From the NCBI GenBank assembly GCA_964603935.1, contig CAZRWL010000002.1, positions 1 to 64,000 on the forward strand: 64,000 nucleotides of DNA. Reading direction: 5' to 3'. This DNA comes from GWB1-37-8 sp964603935 (GTDB taxonomy: Bacteria > Patescibacteriota > Microgenomatia > Levybacterales > UBA12049). Of the stretch, positions 8,742 through 17,060 are shown piece by piece (within the stretch, counting starts at the first letter, position 1; every line of letters starts with the position of its first letter). The notes under the pieces were generated by a model. That model saw only the letters and a program-made list of their open reading frames with translations, was not told the DNA's origin and searched no databases. The position numbers and the translations under genes are program-made.

Positions 8742-8926
8742 GCCGATATAGTTCAGTGGTAGAACAGCGGTTTCGCCCGCCTGCCATCGCAATTTGCCAC
8801 CTTAGCTCAGCTGGAAGAGCAGCGTTTTCGTAAAGCGAAGGTCCCGAGTTCGATTCTCGGAGGTGGCTCAGGCAAATGCGGGCAGGTAAACCGTAAATGG
8901 TAGTTCGATTCTACCTATCGGCTCCA
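8742..8926 (+). tRNA. Interrupted tRNA, probably tRNA-Thr, with a tRNA gene inside its anticodon loop
   Basis: Two halves about 120 nt apart complete one cloverleaf. 5' half: acceptor GCCGATA (8742-8748), D-stem GTTC/GAAC, anticodon-stem strand GCGGT (8767-8771). 3' half: ACCGT (8890-8894), 4-nt variable loop, T-stem GGTAG/CTACC around TTCGATT, acceptor TATCGGC (8916-8922), U73 and encoded CCA. Acceptor, D and T stems pair perfectly and the anticodon stem has one G-U. A 7-nt anticodon loop requires removing 111 nt and gives anticodon GGU (8774-8884 removed) or CGU (8775-8885 or 8776-8886). All are threonine anticodons, and the GCCGATATAG start resembles bacterial tRNA-Thr(GGU). The insert contains tRNA-Thr(CGU) and flanking arms that pair with each other. 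How it matures is unknown; a decayed gene is possible but the intact stems argue against it. Confidence 0.75.
8796..8868 (+). tRNA. tRNA-Thr (anticodon CGU), nested
   Basis: Complete 73-nt cloverleaf: acceptor GCCACCT/AGGTGGC (7/7), D-stem GCTC/GAGC, anticodon loop TTCGTAA with CGT at 8829-8831, five-base variable loop, T-stem CCGAG/CTCGG around TTCGATT, U73. The anticodon stem has one G-A mismatch at its base and one G-U. CCA is not encoded. It lies wholly inside the anticodon-loop insertion of the outer tRNA at 8742-8926, so release by RNase P and a 3' endonuclease would cut the outer precursor into two base-paired halves. Confidence 0.9.
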
Positions 8927-8943
8927 GCTTAAGATTTAAAAAT

Positions 8944-9648
8944 ATGCAAAAGTCAAGGCTATCAAGAAAAATGGTACAAAAAACTAAAAGAAACCTGCTA
9001 TTAAGCGTGTTGGGTATTATTGTCATAGTTTTTCTGGTATTTAAATTCGGAATCCCGCTTCTTGTTAACGCTAGTCTTTTCTTGTCGGGTTCAAGAAATA
9101 ACGAACGTTCTGTAAACCAAAACCCGTCTTTTATTGCCCCGCCGATCATTAACCCGCTTCCACAAGCAACCTCAAGCGCGAATATTATAATTTCGGGAAT
9201 CGCGTCCAAAAACCAAACAATAAGTCTTTATGTAAATGACAATCTTATTGATAAAATGAAAACCAAAAATGATGGGACATTCTCTTTTAACGAAAGTATC
9301 AAAGAAGGAGAAAATACAATAAAAACAAAAGCAATTGAAAACAACAGGGAAAGTGAATTTTCCAATCCTGTTGTAATCGCTTTTAAAAATGCTCCTCCGT
9401 CCCTCAATATTAGCTCACCAACAGATGGTCAGTCCTTTTCTAAAGATCAAAATGTTGCAGAGATTAAGGGTGCAACAGACCAGGATGTCAAAGTTACAAT
9501 TAATGGGTTTTGGGCAATAGCAGATAGCATTGGGAATTTCTCATACAAATTTCCTCTTCAAGCCGGAGAAAACAAAATAAAAATTGAAGCCGTAGACCTG
9601 GCGGGTAACAAAACGGAGAAGGAAATTAAAGCTACCTACTCTCCCTAA
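8944..9648 (+). CDS. Membrane-anchored protein with two Ig-like domains
   Basis: Function not known. The 234-residue protein has a basic N-terminus, one membrane helix (about 19-38), a short linker with PPIINPLPQ, then two beta-sandwich repeats of about 80 residues (about 70-148 and 150-232). Each repeat has the pattern of bacterial Ig-like modules that follow a glucodextranase-type or Big-type consensus, including DGTFSFNESIKEGENTIKT and the matching IGNFSYKFPLQAGENKIKI. A surface or cell-envelope binding role is inferred. It starts 17 nt after the tRNA 3' end and could be co-transcribed with it. It overlaps the convergent gene that ends at 9632 by 17 nt. Confidence 0.7.
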   Translation: MQKSRLSRKMVQKTKRNLLLSVLGIIVIVFLVFKFGIPLLVNASLFLSGSRNNERSVNQNPSFIAPPIINPLPQATSSANIIISGIASKNQTISLYVNDNLIDKMKTKNDGTFSFNESIKEGENTIKTKAIENNRESEFSNPVVIAFKNAPPSLNISSPTDGQSFSKDQNVAEIKGATDQDVKVTINGFWAIADSIGNFSYKFPLQAGENKIKIEAVDLAGNKTEKEIKATYSP

Positions 9649-10795
9649 GCCCTATTACTACCCATAGCCAAAACATAATATAAGCATAAAATAAACTATT
9701 TATAAATAAACTGCTAACAAAAACCCCAGCTATCGAAGACAAAATCAAGGGATTATTTCTCGCACTATGCTTTAGTATCTTAAGCCATAGAAAAAGATAT
9801 AGAGCAAAACCGATAATCCCTGTAGTTGCCAGAACAAATAAAAAACTATTGTCAGTTCCTGCATCCGCATGGCTTATTACTTTTGGCTTATCACTTCTTA
9901 AATCATCGCTTAACTTTGCGTATCTGTAAGCGTTAAAACCTACACCAAATATTGGATGTTCTCGTATAATTTCCACTGCTTTTACTGCAGTCTTAAGACG
10001 CGCTTCCGATGAAACAATTCTGAATAAATTAATATTTTCAATATTGAAATATCTTGAGGATACAGCAAGAGCCAATAATGTAAGCGTCAATAATATCGCT
10101 ATCCAGATTTTTCTATTCATAAGGATGAGTAGCAGGCTTGAGCTTACAATAAGCATAATCAGAGCGCTTCTTGAAAATGTTAAAAATACCGCTCCCAAAG
10201 TTAGAGCTAAAAGCAAAGCTATTGAAATGCTTTTCTTTTTCAAGAATATATTTGATAAAAATAAAAAGAATAGAACAAAAAAAGCGCCTGCGAAATTAGG
10301 GTCAAGAAATACTGAAAACATTCTATGCATATGCTCATCCCAACCTAAGTAGAATAAATTTCTAAGGTTAGAGTAAAAAATGTATTGCGCATACCCCAAC
10401 CCTACGATTATTGATCCGATAATAATTAACACCTTTGATATTTTTTTCTTAAATTCTTTATCGAAATCGCTGATTACAAAAAAAACTCCCGCGTAAGTAA
10501 GCCATCTTAGCAAATACGAGAAAGAAATAAAAAGTTCATTTTGGGACAAACGCAGACTATTCACGACTAACGGAAATGATCCGCTCAAGACAAAGAAAAG
10601 TATGGAAATTAAAATACTTGCTTGTTTAATTTTTTGTTTTTTTAAAATTTTAATTGCCAACCATAAAAAAACAAGAATTAAAACTGCGGCATCCAAAGGT
10701 TTTATGGCAAATCCCTGGCCAAAATCAAAACGCGCGATCTCGCCCAACGGAAATAAAAATAACGCAAAAATTACCAGCTTTCTCAATATACCCAC
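9632..10795 (-). CDS. O-antigen ligase-like polytopic membrane protein
   Basis: Likely transfers or polymerises an undecaprenyl-linked glycan at the outer face of the membrane. The 387-residue protein has about 10-12 hydrophobic segments. It shows three Wzy_C family hallmarks: TFSRSALIML in a central helix, an external loop with HPIFGVGFNAYRYA, and AGTDNSFLFVLATTGIIG near the end. Whether it acts as ligase (WaaL/PglL-like) or polymerase (Wzy-like) cannot be told. Its start overlaps the end of the upstream gene (10783-12396) by 13 nt, so the two form an operon. Confidence 0.75.
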   Translation of the reverse strand: MGILRKLVIFALFLFPLGEIARFDFGQGFAIKPLDAAVLILVFLWLAIKILKKQKIKQASILISILFFVLSGSFPLVVNSLRLSQNELFISFSYLLRWLTYAGVFFVISDFDKEFKKKISKVLIIIGSIIVGLGYAQYIFYSNLRNLFYLGWDEHMHRMFSVFLDPNFAGAFFVLFFLFLSNIFLKKKSISIALLLALTLGAVFLTFSRSALIMLIVSSSLLLILMNRKIWIAILLTLTLLALAVSSRYFNIENINLFRIVSSEARLKTAVKAVEIIREHPIFGVGFNAYRYAKLSDDLRSDKPKVISHADAGTDNSFLFVLATTGIIGFALYLFLWLKILKHSARNNPLILSSIAGVFVSSLFINSLFYAYIMFWLWVVIGLRESR

Positions 10796-12396
10796 CTTAA
10801 ACCTCCAATAGAATATAAACGAACATTAGTCTTATCATTATAATAAATTAAATCCCAAAACCTAAACCTCTCGGGCAATTCCCCTTCTTGAACAGCTATG
10901 TAATTAAATGCATTTCCCTTTTTAACATAGGAGGAATCTATAAATGGAAAATCGACATAATAAAGATTATGGAAACCATACAGCAAAACTTTGTCGTCTG
11001 TCTTAATATTATCTTCGAAGTAATTGTCGGTGTCGTAAAAATCTCCGAATGAAAAATTTAAATGGCTTGAAAGGAATTGCGACTTAGATTCTTTTCCTAG
11101 GATAACCGGAATATATTTTGAATTAGCGACTCCCCTATAAAATATTGAGAACAATGCGAAAGCAATAATTGCCCCAACAAAAAGAAAACGTAATTTCACT
11201 TGTCCAATTTTTTCAATAATCGCAACGCTTACTATGGAAAAAGCAGGCAAGTAAGGCAGAATGAATCTTCCTCCCCCTGTATGCGGAGTTATCTGCCATA
11301 CCACAATCGCAATAAAAGAATATAGCGATATTACCTTTAAAGGTAGTTTCAATTTTCCATAAAGGAATACCGCTAATGGTAGAGATATGACGTATAGAGG
11401 AGAGATGGGATCTGGAAGATTTAAAGGGTTAATTAAGCCAAAATTAAACTTTGCAGGATAAATATTTGTGAAAAAGGGATGTATAGGATTTCCAGTATTA
11501 ATAAAAGCAAAAACAAGCCACGAAAAAACAATAAATAACGCAATAATCCAATAACTCAATAATCTATTAAATACTGTTTTTATTTCCTCCTTTTTACTAA
11601 AAGCAATATAAACAATTAATATCGAAAAAATCAAAAACGATCCTAATGCCAAGAGTTTAGTAGATATTGCAAAACCAAGCATTACTGCCGACAAAATAAA
11701 CCATTTCTTTTTCTTTTTTTCAAACCATTCTATAAATCCCCATAATGCCATTATTTCAAAAAATGTTCTAGCTAAATCTATGTAAGCAGTTATTGACATC
11801 CAACCGACAACCAAATTTGAATAGAAAAGAACAACCGCTAATAAAGAGAATACTCTCGATAAAAACTTGCGCGAAAGTTTATAAAGAGCAATCAGAGACA
11901 GAATTCCGAAAGAAAAATGAATAAATTTTGGAATAGTTTCGCTTCCAAATGCTAGCCCTGCCGCATATAGCATTTCCGTAAGTTTTGGCATTGCCGAATA
12001 ATACAGAAGCCCTCCGGGAATATAAGATATAGAATGGTTTTGAAGGTAAATTTTGGGCAACGCTAAGTGATACCATAATGCGTCAAACGCCAATTCCGGA
12101 CCCAATACTCCAACAAGGTTAACCAAAACCTGCAACATCAACATTAGACTTAACATGATTAAAGTAATATTCTGCCTTATGCTTTCAAACGTAAAATGCC
12201 TAAACTCGAAGCGCTTCTTAAATTCACTAAAGCATTGAAAAAGCTTATCCGTAAATGTTTTTTTATAAAAATAGAAGATAGTGAAAATATAAAAAATTGT
12301 AGTCCCAACGATATAATTCCTATAGAAAAGTCCGGCAAGACCCAAAGCAAAAAGAAAATATGAGTAAATTCCTATCAGAAGCGCCAAAGTAAACAT
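10783..12396 (-). CDS. GT-C type membrane glycosyltransferase (putative)
   Basis: A 537-residue polytopic protein with about a dozen hydrophobic helices. A conserved-looking first external loop (GPELAFDALWYHLALPKIY, near 115-133) carries the acidic residue expected of lipid-phosphate-sugar-dependent GT-C enzymes. A soluble C-terminal tail (about 455-537) follows the last helix. Substrate unknown. It is divergent from the YfhO-like gene at 12469 across 72 bp that hold promoters for both; a TATAAT lies 22 nt before this ATG. Confidence 0.6.
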   Translation of the reverse strand: MFTLALLIGIYSYFLFALGLAGLFYRNYIVGTTIFYIFTIFYFYKKTFTDKLFQCFSEFKKRFEFRHFTFESIRQNITLIMLSLMLMLQVLVNLVGVLGPELAFDALWYHLALPKIYLQNHSISYIPGGLLYYSAMPKLTEMLYAAGLAFGSETIPKFIHFSFGILSLIALYKLSRKFLSRVFSLLAVVLFYSNLVVGWMSITAYIDLARTFFEIMALWGFIEWFEKKKKKWFILSAVMLGFAISTKLLALGSFLIFSILIVYIAFSKKEEIKTVFNRLLSYWIIALFIVFSWLVFAFINTGNPIHPFFTNIYPAKFNFGLINPLNLPDPISPLYVISLPLAVFLYGKLKLPLKVISLYSFIAIVVWQITPHTGGGRFILPYLPAFSIVSVAIIEKIGQVKLRFLFVGAIIAFALFSIFYRGVANSKYIPVILGKESKSQFLSSHLNFSFGDFYDTDNYFEDNIKTDDKVLLYGFHNLYYVDFPFIDSSYVKKGNAFNYIAVQEGELPERFRFWDLIYYNDKTNVRLYSIGGLRWVY

Positions 12397-12468
12397 CTTT
12401 AGTTTTTAAGCTCAATAAATTATACTTAGACTTATTATATTCTAAACCGATTTTATTTAAAAGATTAG

Positions 12469-14832
12469 ATGAAAACCATCAAATTCAAGCCTATAATTTT
12501 CCTGTTATTTCTCTGCATAGTTTTCTTTTACAAAATATTTGCAAATTCAGATCACACCCTTTACCCCGCACTGGACAATATTTACTCATCTTCTCAAGAA
12601 AAATCTCTATTTTCATATAGTGTCTATACCCACAGAGATCTTCCCCTTTGGAATCCTTATGTTTTCAGCGGTTCTCCATTTGTAGGAAATCCTACTTCCG
12701 CAATGTTTTATCCTCTAAATATTTTATTTCTTCTGTTTCAAGCAAATCTTTCTTTTAGCTATATGTTCGCTCTTGATGTTTTCCTGATTGGATTATTTAC
12801 TTATGTATATTGCAGGGCTATAAAAATGGATAAATTTGGTTCTTTGATTTCTGCAATTACCATCATGTTTAGCGGTCCGTTAATCACAATGGTCTTCCCG
12901 GGACATCTTCAAAATTTTAACACGTTTATCTGGTTTCCTTTAGCGCTTTTATTTGCGGAGTTAATGATAATAAAGAAAAGCTTAACGTTTTCCATGTTGC
13001 TGGGTATTACTATCGCCTTTATGCTTATTGCAGGGATTATACAAATTGCAATCTATGAAATTATATCTTTAATTATATATTTTACGCTTAGGTCTGCGTT
13101 TGAAATTAAAAGCTTACCCACAGCTATAAAACTAGCTTTTCTTCTTGGGATTTCTTTTCTTACAGGAGTTTCTATCGCAGCTATTCAATTGATGCCAGGC
13201 ATAGAATTTTCCAGTCTTTCAGAAAGAGGCGATGGGCTAAGCTATATTTTTGCATCTGATTTCTCAGTCAATCCCCGTCAAGTCATTTCTTCTATTTTTC
13301 CTTATTTCTTTGGCTCACCCATCAACTCGACCTACTGGGGAAAAGGAAATTTTTGGGAATCGACCCTGTACGTTGGGATTCTGCCTCTATTTTTCGCAAT
13401 TTCCTCAATAATACTCAGAAGAAATCGTTATGTTTTAATTTTCTCAATCATCGGGATCGTTGCGTTAATTTATTCTTTTGGTAAATACGGCCCGATTTTT
13501 CCTTTCCTATACGGTCATATTCCCGGCTTTGATCACTTCAGAGTAGCAGGCCGTTTTCGTTACGTATATGTATTTTCACTTTCTATTCTTGCGGGATTTG
13601 GAATTAATTTCCTACTGTACAATTTTAAAAATAAATTAAAACATTTATTTCTCAAATTTTCAGTTACCATCCCTGCAATAATACTTACATTTATTATTTT
13701 TCTTTTATTTCTTGCTCCTAGCAAATTTAACGTATCTGTCTACGAAAAATATGTGCTTCGAAATAGTTTTGCTATGGGAATAAATCACACGACTCTATAC
13801 AATCAAACAAAAGCAGATATTATAGTTTTTCTGACAATTATATTGGCTTTATATTTAGCAATAGTTTTAAAAACCAAAAAAATAATCGGATTAAATCAGT
13901 TAAAAGTTTTTATTGTTTTTGTCTGTATCTTGGATTTATGGTTATTCGGCTCAAGATTTATCGCTACAAAAAATATAAAAGAAATTTACAAACCAACACC
14001 TATAATAAACCGGCTGATAAGCAACGGGCCTATCTATAGAGTTTTTGACATGGGAGGAGATTATATACCGCTTCTTGGTGAATATAAAATAGAAAGCATA
14101 ACAGGCGTTCATCCTCTGTATTTAAAGGATTACCGAGATTTTATTTGGTCTATTGGAAAACATGCAAATACACCTTATGAATCATCTTTTCAAATAAATG
14201 AAATTTTCCACCCAATATTTCTAAACTTATTAAATGTGAAATACGTAATTTCAAATAATAAAATATCCCTGCATGGATTCTCAGAAGTACTGAATTCAAA
14301 TTCTACTGTCACATACGGTATTCAACCTAACCTTACACGCTATTTGTATGAGAACAGCAATTCGCTGCCTAGAGCATATATTGTTCCTAATGCTGTAGTT
14401 GTGCCGGACAAGAAAAAAATATTAAATTTGCTTTCAAACAACGGCTTTAATTCAAAAAAATATATTCTTTTAGAAAAAAAATCGTTAAATATTCAGCTTG
14501 AGAACAACTCCTCTTTTGAAGAAATCAATGTAGATAGAAGTTCTTTTAATAAAATTCATTTATCGGTAAAAATGAAGGGGAGCGGTTTTTTGGTCTTAAG
14601 CGAAATTGCATATCCGGGCTGGAAAGCTTTCATCAACAAAAAGGAAGTAGAAATATTAAAAGCTAACAATATTTTAAGATCGATATATTTAACATCCGGT
14701 CTTCACAACGTAGACTTTATTTACGACCCCGATTCCTACACGGTTGGAAAATATATTTCGCTTACCGCGCTTTCTGCAATTAGCATGTTTTTCATAATTA
14801 AAGGTTTAATTGCTTTTGTAAATCGTAACTAG
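12469..14832 (+). CDS. YfhO-like membrane protein
   Basis: A 787-residue polytopic protein of the YfhO family. YfhO in Firmicutes is implicated in glycosylation of lipoteichoic acid, so this is probably a GT-C-type transferase. Family hallmarks are the N-terminal loop (RDLPLWNPYVFSGSPFVGNP near 55-74), a run of about 12 helices, and the C-terminal soluble domain ending in SEIAYPGWKAFINKKEVE and a last helix. Its 3' end overlaps the convergent gene 14806-16329 by 27 nt, so the two mRNAs are complementary at their ends. Confidence 0.75.
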   Translation: MKTIKFKPIIFLLFLCIVFFYKIFANSDHTLYPALDNIYSSSQEKSLFSYSVYTHRDLPLWNPYVFSGSPFVGNPTSAMFYPLNILFLLFQANLSFSYMFALDVFLIGLFTYVYCRAIKMDKFGSLISAITIMFSGPLITMVFPGHLQNFNTFIWFPLALLFAELMIIKKSLTFSMLLGITIAFMLIAGIIQIAIYEIISLIIYFTLRSAFEIKSLPTAIKLAFLLGISFLTGVSIAAIQLMPGIEFSSLSERGDGLSYIFASDFSVNPRQVISSIFPYFFGSPINSTYWGKGNFWESTLYVGILPLFFAISSIILRRNRYVLIFSIIGIVALIYSFGKYGPIFPFLYGHIPGFDHFRVAGRFRYVYVFSLSILAGFGINFLLYNFKNKLKHLFLKFSVTIPAIILTFIIFLLFLAPSKFNVSVYEKYVLRNSFAMGINHTTLYNQTKADIIVFLTIILALYLAIVLKTKKIIGLNQLKVFIVFVCILDLWLFGSRFIATKNIKEIYKPTPIINRLISNGPIYRVFDMGGDYIPLLGEYKIESITGVHPLYLKDYRDFIWSIGKHANTPYESSFQINEIFHPIFLNLLNVKYVISNNKISLHGFSEVLNSNSTVTYGIQPNLTRYLYENSNSLPRAYIVPNAVVVPDKKKILNLLSNNGFNSKKYILLEKKSLNIQLENNSSFEEINVDRSSFNKIHLSVKMKGSGFLVLSEIAYPGWKAFINKKEVEILKANNILRSIYLTSGLHNVDFIYDPDSYTVGKYISLTALSAISMFFIIKGLIAFVNRN

Positions 14833-16329
14833 ATAAGCCCCATCAGCTATTACATTATATATAGGCTTATATTTCAGCTTAATTTCCGTATCGTTGAATT
14901 TATCCCTTATTACATGGTAATGATTCACCATAACATAATCATAGCTCTCCCCGCTTTTATATTCGGAAACATTAAGATTGGGGAGTGGAGGAATAACGCT
15001 CGTTTGGGATACGGCAATGCCAAGTTTAGATCCCTTTGGCGCATTTTCAGTTAAAAACAATCCTGCCTCTCTAAGCCCCTGTCCCCACCATCCCAATTGA
15101 AACATTCTCTTTTCATAAACACCTTTTGTTCCCCCAACTACACCGTTGAAGTAATCTAAATAATATGGACTTATTTTAAATAATATTATTATCATGTAAA
15201 TTAAAATTGGAATAAAACATAGCAGTTTTACAAATTGTTTTTTTGTAAATTTGCCAACTATGTAATCAAACCCTATTGCTGCAATTAAAGATAGCGGCGC
15301 ATAAATTTGTATGATGTACCTTACCCCATGTTGACGCAAATTGTAAAAAGATAAGACAAATGAAATAAGAAACCAGGCAATTAAGGAATACATTATCCAT
15401 GTTCTTTTGTCTGATATCCGCTTAAACCCTGCTAACAATAAAAGCAAAATCACAAGCGGAGTTGTTATTAACAGCTGGATAAAATAATAAATTTTAGGAA
15501 CAAACATTAGCCTCCCGAAAAAAACCTCGGGAATAGAATGCGCAGTAGTAGTTACTCTTAATTCATAAATGCTTTTTGCAACATCAGGCAAATGAAACCA
15601 AGGCATTGGCCACAGCAAAAAAAATATAAAGAATGCTATTGAAAAAATAAATGCTCCTTTTTTATTCGAAAATTTACCTTTTTTTTTATTATTATAAATA
15701 AACCAAATAAGGTAAATCCATATAAATAATGGTATTAACAGAAAGTTCGTGAACTTTGTTTGCAGCGCCAATCCCAGCATTATGCCGGCGACGATAAGAT
15801 TTTTTTTTGAAGATTTATCCAAAAAATTGAGCAAGGCATAAACAGAAGCAGTAAAAAATAACATAATAAAACTCTCAAGAGTTGCCAATTGGGACAAACC
15901 TAAAAAGAAAGGGAGGGTTGAAAGTATGATTGCTGCAATGATTCCCACAACAAGGGAAACATATTTCCATCCCATCAAGAGAACTAAAATAACGGACAAT
16001 GAAGAAGCAGCAGATGATGCTAATCTTGCGAATGTATAGTCATATTTAAAAACGGGCTGCCCGCCTGGAAAAAAATGGTCTATATCGAAACTGCCAAAAA
16101 TACCATAGACATATCTTGCTAATGGAGGATTATCTGGCCATTCGTACCAGTAACTGTTTGTAAAATCACCCCTTCGGACAAGCTCTACAAGCCTGTATCC
16201 CCTTTCTACATAAGCGACTTCATCCCATGTTCGCCCCATCTCATTAAGATTCCAAAGCCGCAGTGAAAAAGAGAAAATAAAAACCAGAAAGATAATGAAA
16301 AGCTTACCTATTTTTGTGTTTTTAACCAT
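14806..16329 (-). CDS. GT39-like membrane glycosyltransferase
   Basis: A 507-residue polytopic protein of the PMT/ArnT type, which move sugars from polyprenyl phosphate to acceptors outside the cell. After the first helix comes the acidic external loop (GRTWDEVAYVERGYRL, near 33-48) characteristic of the fold. Around 11 helices and a C-terminal soluble segment follow. It is the last gene of a four-gene minus-strand operon (20390 to 14806) and overlaps the preceding GT2 gene by 22 nt. Confidence 0.72.
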   Translation of the reverse strand: MVKNTKIGKLFIIFLVFIFSFSLRLWNLNEMGRTWDEVAYVERGYRLVELVRRGDFTNSYWYEWPDNPPLARYVYGIFGSFDIDHFFPGGQPVFKYDYTFARLASSAASSLSVILVLLMGWKYVSLVVGIIAAIILSTLPFFLGLSQLATLESFIMLFFTASVYALLNFLDKSSKKNLIVAGIMLGLALQTKFTNFLLIPLFIWIYLIWFIYNNKKKGKFSNKKGAFIFSIAFFIFFLLWPMPWFHLPDVAKSIYELRVTTTAHSIPEVFFGRLMFVPKIYYFIQLLITTPLVILLLLLAGFKRISDKRTWIMYSLIAWFLISFVLSFYNLRQHGVRYIIQIYAPLSLIAAIGFDYIVGKFTKKQFVKLLCFIPILIYMIIILFKISPYYLDYFNGVVGGTKGVYEKRMFQLGWWGQGLREAGLFLTENAPKGSKLGIAVSQTSVIPPLPNLNVSEYKSGESYDYVMVNHYHVIRDKFNDTEIKLKYKPIYNVIADGAYLVTIYKSN

Positions 16330-17060
16330 AATTTACTTCTAGCTAAAAACGAGTGAAATGACATAATTATTGCAAAAATCAAACCGCGGGTTCCATCCAT
16401 AAAACCTTTTTTTAAAAAATAGTTAAGTAAAAACTTACTCAAAGGATATATTAATACTGACCAGAAAAAAACTTTAGTCTTTTTAATTTTTAACTCTCCC
16501 GCCCGAATATCCGTATAAAAATTTATTTCCTTTAAAAATTCTGTCAAGGTAGGGTGAGGGAAATGTTGCAGAGGATTAAGTAATTTTCCTAAAGGACCTT
16601 TAATTTCCCATTTTTCATGAGCCATGCCTTTCCAAAACCCCTTACCTTTCCTGCCAAGCCTTAATAATTTTACGTTTCCCGTTTCTCCATATTTAAGTTC
16701 CCTGCCCCACATAAAATCTATTCTTCTTATATGGAATCCGTTAAGCTCTTCAAGGCTTTCACCCTTTAGCTGAATCGCGCTTGATATTTCATAGGCTAAC
16801 GCATCGGATACTACTTCATCTGCATCCACAAAGATCACCCAGTCATTATTTGCCTTAGAGATTCCAAAATTCCTTTGGGCAGAAAAATCATTATTAAGGG
16901 AACGTGGGTATATTGCTACCTTATGTTTTCTTGCTATCTCCAAAGTCCTATCGGTTGAATAATCATCAATTACAACAATCTCATCGCACCATTTGACCGA
17001 TTTCAGACATCTTCCTATATTTTCTTCTTCGTTTTTTGTAAGAATAATAGCACTAATCAT
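16308..17060 (-). CDS. GT2 glycosyltransferase
   Basis: A 250-residue cytoplasmic GT-A fold transferase with the start SAIILTKNEEENIGRCLKS, the acidic IDDYSTDRT motif and the metal-binding VDADE. The arrangement resembles the WaaE/KdtX-type family of lipopolysaccharide core transferases, where the acceptor is a membrane lipid; the amphipathic C-terminus here (about 205-250) may contact the membrane. The sugar is unknown. It overlaps both neighbours (4 nt with the preceding gene, 22 nt with the next), so translation is coupled. Confidence 0.8.
   Translation of the reverse strand: MISAIILTKNEEENIGRCLKSVKWCDEIVVIDDYSTDRTLEIARKHKVAIYPRSLNNDFSAQRNFGISKANNDWVIFVDADEVVSDALAYEISSAIQLKGESLEELNGFHIRRIDFMWGRELKYGETGNVKLLRLGRKGKGFWKGMAHEKWEIKGPLGKLLNPLQHFPHPTLTEFLKEINFYTDIRAGELKIKKTKVFFWSVLIYPLSKFLLNYFLKKGFMDGTRGLIFAIIMSFHSFLARSKLWLKTQK

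Noticed and set aside
8742..8796. Reading the 5' half of the outer tRNA as a tRNA-Gly from its D-arm (GTTCAGTGGTAGAAC) and U73
   Set aside because: The 3' side of the loop ends TAA, so position 36 must be U with a 7-nt loop; glycine needs C35 and C36. No local anticodon stem with a glycine anticodon forms.
8772..8889. Group I intron or archaeal bulge-helix-bulge in the outer tRNA
   Set aside because: The insertion of about 111 nt is mostly a tRNA, too short for a group I core, and the flanking helix has 2-nt and 1-nt bulges, not two 3-nt bulges separated by 4 bp.
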